A stretch of DNA of 64,000 nt from a virus: positions 1 to 64,000 of the IMG/VR virus record IMGVR_UViG_3300028384_000673. One strand, 5' to 3'. Of the stretch, positions 42,130 through 51,152 are shown piece after piece; position 1 is the first letter of the stretch; every line of letters starts with the position of its first letter. Below the pieces are notes generated by a model. It was given only the letters and a program-made list of their open reading frames with translations, was not told the origin of the DNA and ran no database searches. The translations under genes were made by a program, and so were the position numbers.

Positions 42130-42929
42130 CTCGATTAAATGTAGCACAAGTTAAGGACCTGAATAATCAGGGTGGCATGTCCTTCTCGGGCGGTGCTATT
42201 ACTGCTAACGGTCCTATTACTGTCACCAATATTGTTATTAATGGTACTGTTTCAGGATCTTCTGGTTATATTATTCCATCACAGTCTGGTCAAGGTGGTA
42301 AGTTTCTATATACCAACGGATCTACTATTTCTTGGCAAGAAGGCGGTGGTAACAAGGGTATTCCCAATAGTATCTCTGTATATAATGGTAACTCTACTTG
42401 GAACAAACCCAGTAATGTAAAACGTATTTGGGTTATGTGTACTGGTGGTGGTGGCGGTGGATCAGGTTATGGTGAATCAGGTGCTGCTGGTGCTCACACT
42501 GAGACATTTGTTGATGTTACTAATATCAACTCTATCTCTGTTACAGTTGGTGGTGCTGGTGGTGGTACTAACTATAATGCTCGTGGTGGCAATGGTGGAA
42601 CGTCATCATTTGGTAACTACTGCTCCTCTGGTGGTGGTCAAGGTGCCAATCGTCGTCAACAACATGATGGATCTACTGGTGGTAACCCTTCCCAAGGTTC
42701 TGTAAGAATCTATGGTGGATCTTCTCAGGGTCACCGCAATCCCCCTGGTCTTGGTCATGGTGGTGGTTCATACTGGGGTGGTGCTGCTCCAACTGCACAC
42801 AGACAGCAGCAATGGGCACAACGTCACAGAGCACATGCTGCCTATGGTGCTGGTGGTTCCTCAGGTAGAAACAACGAACGTGGTGGTGATGGACGCCAGG
42901 GCATCGTCGTCGTCTACGAATTCATTTGA
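42126..42929 (+). CDS. Glycine-rich adhesin/fibre-tip protein A
   Basis: 267 residues. N-terminus (VKDLNNQGGMSFSGGAITANGPITVTNIVINGTV) is a fibre-attachment type, with a phage-tail-repeat-like IPSQSGQGGKFLYTNGSTISW. From about residue 80 the protein is strongly Gly-rich (TGGGGGGSGYGESGAAGAH, RGGNGGTSSFGNYCSSGGG, HRNPPGLGHGGGSYWGG) with Arg/His/Gln patches and ends GIVVVYEFI. This is reminiscent of the poly-Gly loops of gp38-type receptor-binding adhesins. A paralogue follows 32 bases downstream. Confidence 0.7.
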   Translation: MTRLNVAQVKDLNNQGGMSFSGGAITANGPITVTNIVINGTVSGSSGYIIPSQSGQGGKFLYTNGSTISWQEGGGNKGIPNSISVYNGNSTWNKPSNVKRIWVMCTGGGGGGSGYGESGAAGAHTETFVDVTNINSISVTVGGAGGGTNYNARGGNGGTSSFGNYCSSGGGQGANRRQQHDGSTGGNPSQGSVRIYGGSSQGHRNPPGLGHGGGSYWGGAAPTAHRQQQWAQRHRAHAAYGAGGSSGRNNERGGDGRQGIVVVYEFI

Positions 42930-42937
42930 TATAAATA
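42930..42937 (+). promoter_or_regulatory. T4-type late promoter TATAAATA
   Basis: Exact consensus between the two adhesin genes, followed by AAGGAGA and the ATG at 42962. It gives the second copy its own late transcription. Confidence 0.7.
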
Positions 42938-42961
42938 GCAACGAAGGAGACCAAGTAATCA

Positions 42962-43762
42962 ATGAGTACCCTCAAAGTATCTTCAATTAGAGACCTATCT
43001 GGTTCTGGCGGACTTAACCTCAGTTCTGGTTCTATTACGGTGAACGGTACTCTTACCGTCAGTAATATCACTATTAACGGAACTATTGCTGGTTCGTCCT
43101 CACAGGTGATCCCGTCTATTTCTGGACAGGCAGGTAAGTATCTTTCAACTAACGGCACATCGATGTCGTGGGCAACCATTCAATCTGGTGGTGGACCTAA
43201 GTCCATCTCAGTGTATAATGGTAACTCCACATGGAATAAACCCACTGGTATTAAACGTATCTGGGTTAAGTGTACTGCTGGCGGCGGCGGTGGTTCAGGT
43301 TATGGTGAGTCTGGCGCTGCTGGTGCTCACACTGAACAGATTGTCAACGTAGAGAACATCAACTCTATTTCTGTCACCGTTGGTGGTGGCGGTGGTGGTA
43401 CTAATTACTCTGGTCGCGCTGGCAATGGTGGTACATCAAGTTTCGGTAACTACTGTTCATCTGGTGGTGGACAGGGTGCAAACCGTAGACAACAACATGA
43501 TGGATCTACTGGTGGTAACCCCTCTCAGGGTGCTGTAAGAATCTATGGTGGTTCTTCACAGGGTCACCGTAATCCACCTGGTCTCGGTCATGGTGGACAC
43601 TCCTTCTGGGGTGGTTCTTCACCAACTTCTCACAGACAGCAACAGTGGGCGCAGCGTCACAGAGCGCACGCTGCTTATGGTGCTGGCGGTTCTTCTGCTA
43701 GAAACAGAGAACGTGGCGGCGACGGTCGTCAGGGTATTGTTGTAGTTTACGAATTCGATTAA
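42962..43762 (+). CDS. Glycine-rich adhesin/fibre-tip protein B
   Basis: 266 residues, tandem paralogue of the previous gene. The N-terminal 75 residues are only partly similar (SSIRDLSGSGGLNLSSGSITVNGTL), while the Gly-rich C-terminal 190 are nearly the same, including GNPSQGAVRIYGGSSQGHR and the end GIVVVYEFD. At DNA level many synonymous codons differ, so the copy is not recent and the C-terminal protein sequence has been held by selection or matched by conversion. Own TATAAATA and ribosome-binding site. Confidence 0.72.
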   Translation: MSTLKVSSIRDLSGSGGLNLSSGSITVNGTLTVSNITINGTIAGSSSQVIPSISGQAGKYLSTNGTSMSWATIQSGGGPKSISVYNGNSTWNKPTGIKRIWVKCTAGGGGGSGYGESGAAGAHTEQIVNVENINSISVTVGGGGGGTNYSGRAGNGGTSSFGNYCSSGGGQGANRRQQHDGSTGGNPSQGAVRIYGGSSQGHRNPPGLGHGGHSFWGGSSPTSHRQQQWAQRHRAHAAYGAGGSSARNRERGGDGRQGIVVVYEFD

Positions 43763-43766
43763 TCCA

Positions 43767-44366
43767 ATGAAAAGAGCACTTGTCCGCGCAGACGGATTTA
43801 TTACCGACATTATCGAAGAAGGTGAAGAGTTTGATGTCTATACTGGACCTGGTTCTGGTCTACGTTGGATTGATATGCCTGAGGATGGCAATATCGATTG
43901 GAAACTAGAACTGGGTGAGTGGATTCCTAATTTTGAATTCCATGATCCTGAGACTCTCCGTATCGTCGCATATGGTGATCCTGGTATGCAACTGTCTATG
44001 TTGTATAAGGACATCAATAACGGATTGTTTGGTGAAGCAGCAAAAGAAGGTGAGTTCTTCAAGCATATTGCTGGGGTGAAGAATAATCTTCCTACGGTTG
44101 AATATGATGAAGAAGGTAATAAGGTTGTTCCTAATGAACCCTTCCCACATAATGAAGATATGCCTGCATGGTTGTCTCCCGAAGAACTTCCTGCTGAGGT
44201 GCAAGAAGAATTCAAGATTGGTGTTTATGACCCCGAACTTGTTGCTGAGAAAGCAGCAACTGGTGAGCGTTATGAAGATCAACCTGCTACAATGAATGAT
44301 GCTGGTGAAGCATTAGATACTAACCCTGATCTTGGCGAAGCAGCAACTGAACATCCTCCTGAATAA
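43767..44366 (+). CDS. Putative tail-fibre assembly/chaperone-like protein
   Basis: 199 residues, four bases after the second adhesin gene. The middle (LRIVAYGDPGMQLSMLYKDINNGLFGEAAKEGEFFKHIAGVKNNLP) has the Y(G/P)xxxxQLxMLxxDIxxGxFG..K..FF..I..VK..xP pattern of small tail-fibre assembly proteins found behind fibre genes. The C-terminus is acidic and Pro/Glu-rich, probably disordered. Function by pattern and position only. Confidence 0.5.
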   Translation: MKRALVRADGFITDIIEEGEEFDVYTGPGSGLRWIDMPEDGNIDWKLELGEWIPNFEFHDPETLRIVAYGDPGMQLSMLYKDINNGLFGEAAKEGEFFKHIAGVKNNLPTVEYDEEGNKVVPNEPFPHNEDMPAWLSPEELPAEVQEEFKIGVYDPELVAEKAATGERYEDQPATMNDAGEALDTNPDLGEAATEHPPE

Positions 44367-44369
44367 TAT

Positions 44370-45953
44370 ATGCACATTCGTAATGTTCTGATTGTTGGGG
44401 GCGGCACAGCAGGTTGGATGACCGCTGCCGCCCTTCTTAAACTCTGCCCTCATATTAAAGTTTCTCTAATTGAATCACCCGATCACCCTGTAATTGGTGT
44501 AGGAGAATCTACACTGGGTCAGATCAATGACTTTTTTCAGACTCTTGGTTTGAAAGATGACATGTGGATGAAAGACACAGGATCCACATATAAAGTCAAC
44601 ATTAGATTCAATGATTTCTACAAGAAAGGTGAGACCTGGGACTATCCTTTTGGTAGTGCTGTTGAGAGACTAGAAACATGTCCACAAGGTTGGATGTCAT
44701 GGTTTACATTGAACCTGTTGAAACCCGATAAGTTCACTCGTAATACATTTGCAAGATCACATAACTTAGTTGGTCAACTTGCTCACTACAATAAACTAAC
44801 TGACGATCCTAGATTTTACTTTGAACAAGATACTGCATACCACATGGATGCAATCAAGTTCGGACAATGGTTGAAGAATAATTTCACCGAAGGTCTTAAC
44901 TATCATCAGGGTAACATTGTTAGATGTGAGAAAGATGATCTTGGTTATATTACTAAACTAATTACTGATGATGATAGAGAGTTTGAAGCAGATCTATTTG
45001 TAGACTGTACTGGATTCAAATCTTTATTGCTTGAAAGGTTTATGCATGAACCATTCATCTCTTACCATGTTGATGGTGGTGGTGAATTGTTGAATGATGC
45101 TGCTGTGACATGTCACATGCCGCATGAAGATAAAGAGAAAGAAATTGTCAATAGCACCAACTGCACTGCTATTGAAAGTGGATGGGTTTGGGATGTTCCC
45201 TTGTGGGAAAGATCTGGTGTTGGATATGTATATTCGTCTGGATTTGCCACGAAGGATCAGGCAGAGCAACACATCCATGATTACCTAGTAAAGACTAGGG
45301 GTAAGGACCGTGCCAATAAAGCATCATTCAAACATGTACCATTTAGAAATGGTAAGCATAAGCGTTCATGGGTAAAGAATGTATGTGCAGTTGGTCTTTC
45401 TAACTGTTTCGTTGAACCTTTGGAGGCAACTGGTTTACTTGTCACACATGAACAGATTCTGAGATTGTGTAATAACTTGGCAGGGCGTGATGGATATGTT
45501 CCTCGTGTTGAAGTTGACATGCTAAACTTAGTATGTGACTTAGAGATTGATGGGTTCAAGAACTTCATTGCTGCCCATTATGCCTTCTCTCAACATGATA
45601 CTGCATATTGGCGTCATGTTGCTAACGAGATTGAATATGATTTTGTAAGAGGTGCATTAGATAATCTCTTTATGAGATATGCATCTGAGAAACATGTAAT
45701 TTATGAATTTGCTGGTGATCCAGCACATAATGATGGTCTGCGTTATATTGCAGCAGGCATGGGATTCAATCCACTAAATAAACATACGTTACATTTGAAA
45801 CGATTGCAGAATAGTCTTGATCCAAGGGAAGATGAAGAGAACCTCATCATTGCCGAAGAAAGATTTGACGCATGGAACAAAGAGATGTATGATTGGTGCA
45901 AGACACTACCGTCTTCGTACCAATATCAGAAAGAAACTATCTACAAGGAGTGA
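44370..45953 (+). CDS. Flavin-dependent halogenase (tryptophan-halogenase family, VirX1-like)
   Basis: 527 residues. FAD-binding GGGTAGW (10-16), GVGEST (43-48), Lys75 in GSTYKVNIRFND at the position of the catalytic Lys that forms the haloamine, WVWDVP (about 272-277, the family WxWxIP variant) and GLSNCFVEPLEATGL with the Glu of the active site (about 345-355). It would use FADH2, oxygen and halide to halogenate an aromatic substrate. A characterised relative, VirX1, comes from cyanophage Syn10 and prefers iodide. It sits directly behind the adhesin and assembly genes and in front of the oxygenase cluster. Confidence 0.92.
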   Translation: MHIRNVLIVGGGTAGWMTAAALLKLCPHIKVSLIESPDHPVIGVGESTLGQINDFFQTLGLKDDMWMKDTGSTYKVNIRFNDFYKKGETWDYPFGSAVERLETCPQGWMSWFTLNLLKPDKFTRNTFARSHNLVGQLAHYNKLTDDPRFYFEQDTAYHMDAIKFGQWLKNNFTEGLNYHQGNIVRCEKDDLGYITKLITDDDREFEADLFVDCTGFKSLLLERFMHEPFISYHVDGGGELLNDAAVTCHMPHEDKEKEIVNSTNCTAIESGWVWDVPLWERSGVGYVYSSGFATKDQAEQHIHDYLVKTRGKDRANKASFKHVPFRNGKHKRSWVKNVCAVGLSNCFVEPLEATGLLVTHEQILRLCNNLAGRDGYVPRVEVDMLNLVCDLEIDGFKNFIAAHYAFSQHDTAYWRHVANEIEYDFVRGALDNLFMRYASEKHVIYEFAGDPAHNDGLRYIAAGMGFNPLNKHTLHLKRLQNSLDPREDEENLIIAEERFDAWNKEMYDWCKTLPSSYQYQKETIYKE

Positions 45954-45955
45954 TT

Positions 45956-46429
45956 ATGTCTGATCAAACCGTGTCTGAGGAGGTCCTTGATAACCTTCCC
46001 GAACAACCCCCTGAGTTGATTGAAGCAGTTGAATCTGCAAAGGAAGCAATCAAGTCCTTCGACGATCTGTGGAAGAATCTTGCATATCAACATCGTGAAA
46101 AGTATGCAGAGTATTCTTCTCTTCAAGAATCTCTCAGTTCTATGAACTTTGATCGTGCAGAGACTCGTGTTGACTTCACCAGAGTGAATGATCTCCGAGA
46201 TGAGATTGTCAAACTGGAAGGTGGTCTAGAAACTCTCAATCTGTATCGTGTATTTGTTCTCGAACAGGATCCAGAACCTTGGGTTCAATCTGAGATTGAA
46301 GAGAAGAAAAAGAAGATCAAAGTTAAAACTAATTCCCCTCATAGTAAGAAAGGTATCGACTACACCAAGTATACTGATTGGGAAGCAGACCAAGCAAAGA
46401 CTGATGCTAAACTGAATAAAACTGTCTGA
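45956..46429 (+). CDS. Hypothetical coiled-coil protein
   Basis: 157 residues from ATG 45956, preceded by AAGGAG. Highly charged and helical (ELIEAVESAKEAIKSFDDLWKNLAYQHREKYAEYSSLQESL, RVNDLRDEIVKLEGGLETLNLYRVF), with a Lys-rich stretch (EEKKKKIKVK) and acidic end. It lies between the halogenase and the first oxygenase, sharing a base with the latter's start, so it may be a partner or scaffold. Not recognised. Confidence 0.7.
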   Translation: MSDQTVSEEVLDNLPEQPPELIEAVESAKEAIKSFDDLWKNLAYQHREKYAEYSSLQESLSSMNFDRAETRVDFTRVNDLRDEIVKLEGGLETLNLYRVFVLEQDPEPWVQSEIEEKKKKIKVKTNSPHSKKGIDYTKYTDWEADQAKTDAKLNKTV

Positions 46430-47100
46430 TGAATCTTGACTATATCTTTCCCACCCCTGTTTGGTGGGTTGATCTTCCTGAGATTGATCTCAAAAAGATG
46501 GAAGAAATTGTCATCAGCGTTGCAGAAAACAATGAGAGTCAATACCGTAGTAATCGTGGGGGACTGAACTATCAGTCCCCTGATTATATGGGTGAGCAGA
46601 TTCTTGCTAACGAAGAACTTGATGGTGATGAATTTCAGAAACTTCTAAGAGTCATCAAAGAGAAGGCAGAACAATCATTCGGAACATATGGGGCAGAGAT
46701 GTCACATATTGAGTATGCAAATGCATGGATGAACATCAACGGACGTGGTGGATATAATGAAGTCCACGTACATCCTGGTGCTGTAATGTCTGGTGTTTTC
46801 TATGTTAAAGTACCAGATGGTGAGTGTGGTAAGTTAGTCTTCTATAAAGATCATACTGAGGGATATTTGATACATTCCCTTGGTATTGCTGAGGATATGT
46901 CTACATCATCTACACCTCATACAGATACTACATTTGAATATCCTCCTTCACCTGGTAGACTATTCTTATTCCCTGCTTGGGTTCCTCACGCTGTGCGAGA
47001 TAATCAAACAGATGATGAGAGAATCAGTATCTCATTCAACTTTGTACCAATGAGAAATAGGGAGAACCTTTATAAAACTATCAAGAAAAATGCAGCATGA
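46429..47100 (+). CDS. 2OG-Fe(II) oxygenase (PF13759-like)
   Basis: 223 residues. Starts YIFPTPVWWVDLPEIDL as usual for the family. NAWMNINGRGGYNEVHVHPGAVMSGVFYV holds the first ligand cluster (HVH), GRLFLFPAWVPHAV the distal His, and ERISISFNF the Arg/C-terminal strand. All key residues are present, so activity is likely. Overlaps the next oxygenase gene by 11 bases. Confidence 0.85.
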   Translation: MNLDYIFPTPVWWVDLPEIDLKKMEEIVISVAENNESQYRSNRGGLNYQSPDYMGEQILANEELDGDEFQKLLRVIKEKAEQSFGTYGAEMSHIEYANAWMNINGRGGYNEVHVHPGAVMSGVFYVKVPDGECGKLVFYKDHTEGYLIHSLGIAEDMSTSSTPHTDTTFEYPPSPGRLFLFPAWVPHAVRDNQTDDERISISFNFVPMRNRENLYKTIKKNAA

Positions 47101-47746
47101 TCTATTCTCAACACCTGTAATCAAGGGACATGTAGAACCTACACAAGAACAATATAATGCCTGTATTGCTCTCCTTGATGGGTGTTGGGATAAGTGTAAC
47201 TCTGGATCTTGGACATTAGAGAGTGGTAAATCAACAGGTGAATTGCCTGGTGGTTCTATTCTTTATGACCATGAAGAGTTTGATTGGTTGACACATCCAA
47301 TCATGATTACTGTCAAAGAATACTGGAACTGGACACTACGTTATAGACGAGACTGGCACCTTTATATTGATAGTATGTGGTGTAACAAGCATGAGACTGG
47401 TGACACTACTGGTGAGCATTGTCATATTGGTGGTGGTCGTAGTAAGTCACATGTCAGTGTGGTATATTATTTGAAGAAAGATATTGCAGGTGGTCATCTT
47501 CTGTTCAAGAATCCATTAGAACAGATACATCGCATGACACCACTTAATGATCCTTATGATACATGGGGTGGTGATGGTAGGTATACACCTTATGACTATC
47601 ATGTGATGGAAGCAGAGACTTTCGATTACCTAATCTTTCCATCTTGGTTGATGCATAAGACACAACCTGCTGTGGGTGACCGTCTTGCTATCAGTATAAA
47701 TGTAGCAGGATTTCCACATGATATTACTGACGGCGACTTTACATGA
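47090..47746 (+). CDS. 2OG-Fe(II) oxygenase-like protein
   Basis: 218 residues. DLFSTPVIKGHV at the start, GEHCHIGGGRSKSHVSVVYYLK with HCH ligands, FDYLIFPSWLMHKTQP with the distal His and DRLAISINV. It differs from its neighbours by a longer insert between strands (residues about 140-175). Part of a chain of overlapping genes from 46429 to 49507. Confidence 0.8.
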   Translation: MQHDLFSTPVIKGHVEPTQEQYNACIALLDGCWDKCNSGSWTLESGKSTGELPGGSILYDHEEFDWLTHPIMITVKEYWNWTLRYRRDWHLYIDSMWCNKHETGDTTGEHCHIGGGRSKSHVSVVYYLKKDIAGGHLLFKNPLEQIHRMTPLNDPYDTWGGDGRYTPYDYHVMEAETFDYLIFPSWLMHKTQPAVGDRLAISINVAGFPHDITDGDFT

Positions 47747-48834
47747 ACAGATTGCACTTACCATTCTTAAATCCTAATGAGTTCATGTGTGGTGATAAAC
47801 CACGGGTGTGGCGTAATTGTTTGGAAGATCCCACACAATATGTCAACTGGGATACAGTTACTCATTGTTTCAATAATCCATGGTATTATAGAACTCAGAT
47901 CCTTAATATGGAGGGTCGTCGTTTACTACTACCTGAGAAGTTTGAAGTATGGTATGAGAAAGGTGTACCACATAAAGAAGAACTATTTGCTGCTATCAAT
48001 GAAGGACACACGTTCATTATTGAACAGTATGGTCATTACAATGCAGCAGTAGATAACCTGCTCGATAACATCGAAGCAGTCTACGATTGTAACTGTGACG
48101 CTCACATCTTCGGTGCTGCTAAACCTGGTAGCAAGTCATTTGGTGCTCATTGGGATCTACCACCAAACTTTATTTGTCAGATTGAAGGTGAAACTCACTG
48201 GAATGTATACGAAGAAAGATGTAGTAGTCTGATCAAAATGACAGATGAACCTTATCTACCTGATAAAGCAGGTCAAGTTCTCACTGTTGCATTGGATGTT
48301 ACATTAGAACCAGGTGATGTAATGTATATTCCTTCTAGAACTTATCACAAACCATATCCAGGTGGTAAGCGATTGTCTATGTCTATCCCTTGCATGTATC
48401 CCCTTGATGTACCCAGCGACCGCAGACAATATGTTATTGAGTTCGACGACTATCAACCTGTTTCACAATACTATGATCTATTTGAATCTGCGTTGAGGTT
48501 AATTGCTGATGCTGCTGGTCAAGATTTTTCTGATGTTTATCGGGTCCGTCTTGGTTGCCTACTACCTGACAAACTAGAACATCACTGTCCACATGTAGAT
48601 TTTCAGGAGGATCACATCACTGCATTATATTATGTGAATGGTAGTGATGGTGATACTATCTTCTTTACTGATGAGATGAGTATATTTCAGCGTCAATGTC
48701 AGTTGAGAGTGTCACCTGAGCGTGGCAAGATGGTTGTATTTAAGGGTGATGTATTACATGCATCATCATCGCCCACGAAAGGATATAGGATTGCACTTAA
48801 TGTTAATTTCAAACCCAGAGTTTCTCAATCCTGA
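47743..48834 (+). CDS. Fused JmjC/cupin and 2OG-Fe(II) oxygenase
   Basis: 363 residues, two catalytic-looking domains. Domain 1 (about 1-230) is JmjC/cupin_4-like: FGAHWDLPPNFICQIEGETHWNVYEE with HxD (HWD), and LEPGDVMYIPSRTYHKPYPGG with the distal His. Domain 2 (about 240-360) is a small 2OG-Fe(II) fold: HHCPHVDFQEDHITALYYVNGSDGDTIFF with HVD, and GKMVVFKGDVLHASSS, then RIALNVNF. Domain 1 is a paralogue of the next gene (shared PRVWRN), and domain 2 resembles the gene at 49692. A two-step hydroxylase is a reasonable guess. Confidence 0.78.
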   Translation: MNRLHLPFLNPNEFMCGDKPRVWRNCLEDPTQYVNWDTVTHCFNNPWYYRTQILNMEGRRLLLPEKFEVWYEKGVPHKEELFAAINEGHTFIIEQYGHYNAAVDNLLDNIEAVYDCNCDAHIFGAAKPGSKSFGAHWDLPPNFICQIEGETHWNVYEERCSSLIKMTDEPYLPDKAGQVLTVALDVTLEPGDVMYIPSRTYHKPYPGGKRLSMSIPCMYPLDVPSDRRQYVIEFDDYQPVSQYYDLFESALRLIADAAGQDFSDVYRVRLGCLLPDKLEHHCPHVDFQEDHITALYYVNGSDGDTIFFTDEMSIFQRQCQLRVSPERGKMVVFKGDVLHASSSPTKGYRIALNVNFKPRVSQS

Positions 48835-49507
48835 GGTATATCAGGCAGACGATCGTCCACGAGTGTGGCGTAATGCTGTTGAACCATTTGTTACATGGAA
48901 GGACGCCGAAGATGCCCTGAATGCTCCATGGAATCACGTTATCACAGTGATTGATGATGATGGTAGACGTATGGATCTAGAACAGGTGGAAGAACCATGG
49001 TTTTATATGGGTGTACCAAAGAAGCAAGAACTCTTTGAACTTGCTAATATGGGTTATACTATTAACATATGTAAATATGGTCATGGTAAACCACAAGTTG
49101 ATGAACTACTGTCAAAGATTGAAGAGACCTTTGATGGATGCGCTGACTGTCATATTTTTATTACTAATGGCGCTGACAATTCGCACCCAAGTTTCAAACC
49201 ACACTGGGACAAACCAGTCAACTTCATCATACAAATGGATGGAGAAACGAGGTGGCAAGTATATAACGAACGAGCATCACATCTTATTGAAGGAGAAGAT
49301 CCTCCCTACACACCAAGTGAGGATGAGTTGACAATAGCAATAGACACTTTACTTACGCCTGGGGATGTGCTATACTTCCCTTCTAGGGCATACCACAATA
49401 CCCTGCACACCAAAGGACCGAGACTTTCATTATCTCTTCCGATTTGGACCCCTAAAAGGTGTTGCTGTTCTGACAGGAAACGCTACAATCTATTGGTCCA
49501 CCGTTAA
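48800..49507 (+). CDS. JmjC/cupin-type oxygenase, paralogue of the preceding N-terminal domain
   Basis: 235 residues from ATG 48800, which overlaps the previous gene by 35 bases and aligns with its paralogue's start (NPEFLNPEVYQADDRPRVWRN). KPHWDKPVNFIIQMDGETRWQVYNE holds HxD, and LTPGDVLYFPSRAYHNTLHTKGPRLSLSLP the distal His and Arg. Family relatives hydroxylate ribosomal or other proteins. The last residues include KRCCCSDRK, an odd Cys triplet. Confidence 0.78.
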   Translation: MLISNPEFLNPEVYQADDRPRVWRNAVEPFVTWKDAEDALNAPWNHVITVIDDDGRRMDLEQVEEPWFYMGVPKKQELFELANMGYTINICKYGHGKPQVDELLSKIEETFDGCADCHIFITNGADNSHPSFKPHWDKPVNFIIQMDGETRWQVYNERASHLIEGEDPPYTPSEDELTIAIDTLLTPGDVLYFPSRAYHNTLHTKGPRLSLSLPIWTPKRCCCSDRKRYNLLVHR

Positions 49508-49528
49508 ATAGTAGTGGTCTCTGCCGCC

Positions 49529-49705
49529 ATGACAATGTTCCTCAAAAGCGCATCACTTACCAAAGAACAGAAAGTCCTTCTTCGTCATGCATTATTTTCA
49601 CTTCAAAAGGATTACTACCGTCAATATGGTGAACTTCCTATTCAAAAGAGGAAACTAATTGATGATATTGCGTCCACTCTCCATCTCAGGGATGAATATA
49701 ATTGA
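49529..49705 (+). CDS. Small basic helical protein
   Basis: 58 residues from ATG 49529. LKSASLTKEQKVLLRHALFSLQKDYYRQYGELPIQKRKLIDDIASTLHLRDEYN, seen as three short helices, basic. Overlaps the next oxygenase by 14 bases. A TTAAATA just upstream (49504-49510) is a weak late-box candidate. Not recognised. Confidence 0.55.
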   Translation: MTMFLKSASLTKEQKVLLRHALFSLQKDYYRQYGELPIQKRKLIDDIASTLHLRDEYN

Positions 49706-50189
49706 TAACTTCCTAGATAAGGATTATCATCAACAACTGCTCAGTATACTTAATGGGTGGGAGTTTCCTTGGTATTATCAAGACACTCTCACTCATGGCA
49801 GTCATGCTGTTCAAGCACATGGATTTAATCACTGGTTGACACATGAGGATAGTCCAGTATTTGGTGACTTAGTTGCATCGATGCAGCAAGTAATCAATGC
49901 ATCTGAGTGTTTTCGTGTGCGAGCAGATATGACACTATACAACCCTGAGGGATACAGACATGAGTTTCATGTTGATAGCGAAGATGCACATATGGTGTGC
50001 ATCTACTATTGTAATGACTCAGATGGAGATACTATTATTCTTGGCGATCCTACCGACAGTCGCTTTCAACGAGTACAACCAAAAGCAAATAGGTTGTTGA
50101 TATTCAATGGTCAACACATGCACACTGGTCATTCACCCTCACGTCACAAGAATAGGATCTTAATTAATGCTAACTTCTCTACCTACTGA
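49692..50189 (+). CDS. 2OG-Fe(II) oxygenase
   Basis: 165 residues from ATG 49692 (NIIDNFLDKDYHQQLLSIL is the usual beginning). YRHEFHVDSEDAHMVCIYYCNDSDGDTIIL has HxD (HVD), NRLLIFNGQHMHTGHSP the distal His, and KNRILINANF the Arg. Closest in pattern to the C-terminal domain of the fused protein at 47743. Overlaps both neighbours. Confidence 0.8.
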   Translation: MNIIDNFLDKDYHQQLLSILNGWEFPWYYQDTLTHGSHAVQAHGFNHWLTHEDSPVFGDLVASMQQVINASECFRVRADMTLYNPEGYRHEFHVDSEDAHMVCIYYCNDSDGDTIILGDPTDSRFQRVQPKANRLLIFNGQHMHTGHSPSRHKNRILINANFSTY

Positions 50190-50778
50190 GGTCATACCAC
50201 TATTTTCGTCACCAATATATGTGACAGTTGATGATGCTATGCCCAACATTATTCCTCAGGTTGAGGAAATGGTGTATCAGAACTTTGCTGGATATAATCT
50301 TGGGGCACAAACTACCGAGATGAATGTGTTAGACACTGTGCCAGACTTCAAGGCATGGTTACAACAACATGTAGATGAATACATGTATGGTGTTCAGTGT
50401 ATTGATAGACAATCACACACTGGGGAGTTTACATGTTCTTGGGTTAATATGCATCAGCACATGGAACGTGCTCACGATCATTCACATCGTAACAGTTTGT
50501 ATAGTGGTGTAGTGTATCTTCAAACACATCCAAATTGTGGTGATATAATGTTCATGAACCAACACCATCGTCACCTTGATCCTAGACGTGCAGAGGTTAA
50601 TGTTTACTCTGCTAAATCATGGAGAATCACACCACAAACAGGCATGGTTCTAATCTTCCCTAGTGAACTTGTTCACTGTGTAGAACCAAACATGGACCAC
50701 AATCGTAGGTATTCACTAGCATTTAATGTGATGGTGAAGGGTGATTATGGCAACCCTACATCTTATTTGAGTTTATGA
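50167..50778 (+). CDS. 2OG-Fe(II) oxygenase (PF13759-like)
   Basis: 203 residues. VIPLFSSPIYVTVDD at the start, SWVNMHQHMERAHDHSHRNSLYSGVVYL with the HDHSH cluster, GMVLIFPSELVHCVEPN with the distal His, and RRYSLAFNV. It overlaps the previous gene by 23 bases and the next by four. Confidence 0.8.
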   Translation: MLTSLPTEVIPLFSSPIYVTVDDAMPNIIPQVEEMVYQNFAGYNLGAQTTEMNVLDTVPDFKAWLQQHVDEYMYGVQCIDRQSHTGEFTCSWVNMHQHMERAHDHSHRNSLYSGVVYLQTHPNCGDIMFMNQHHRHLDPRRAEVNVYSAKSWRITPQTGMVLIFPSELVHCVEPNMDHNRRYSLAFNVMVKGDYGNPTSYLSL

Positions 50779-51107
50779 GCACTCCCCTCTTTATCTCCGA
50801 GTCAGTACCATTGGAAATTAGGAACATTCTAAAAGCAGTACAACCTGGGTGTCCTGCTAGGTATAAAACATTTGAAGGAACTATTGAGTTTGTATCTGAT
50901 GAATACATTACTCTCTGTGTGTCTAGTAAACCAAATGAAGATCCATATGCTAAAACTACACACAATAAGTGTTGTTTATTGGTATATGAGCATCAATGGG
51001 ATGAACTAGAATTAGATCCTAAGTATTTCCAACACAAGAGAAATTATAGAGGCAAGACTAACGATCACCCAGGTAACGAAATGCTCCCCGACATGACAGA
51101 ACGATGA
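50775..51107 (+). CDS. Hypothetical protein
   Basis: 110 residues, ATGA overlap with the oxygenase before it. RYKTFEGTIEFVSDEYITLCVSSKPN looks like a small beta-barrel, then NKCCLLVYEHQWDELELDPKYF and a basic, polar end. No known motif. Last gene before the terminator at 51131, so it closes the oxygenase transcript. Confidence 0.65.
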   Translation: MSTPLFISESVPLEIRNILKAVQPGCPARYKTFEGTIEFVSDEYITLCVSSKPNEDPYAKTTHNKCCLLVYEHQWDELELDPKYFQHKRNYRGKTNDHPGNEMLPDMTER

Positions 51108-51130
51108 TTACAGTCAATGAACTGGTACAA

Positions 51131-51152
51131 GGGGCGCACAGCGTCCCTTTTT
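51131..51152 (+). terminator. Factor-independent terminator
   Basis: GGGGCGC/GCGTCCC (51131-51137 and 51141-51147, one G-U pair) with ACA loop and five T. It ends the adhesin-halogenase-oxygenase run. Confidence 0.78.
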
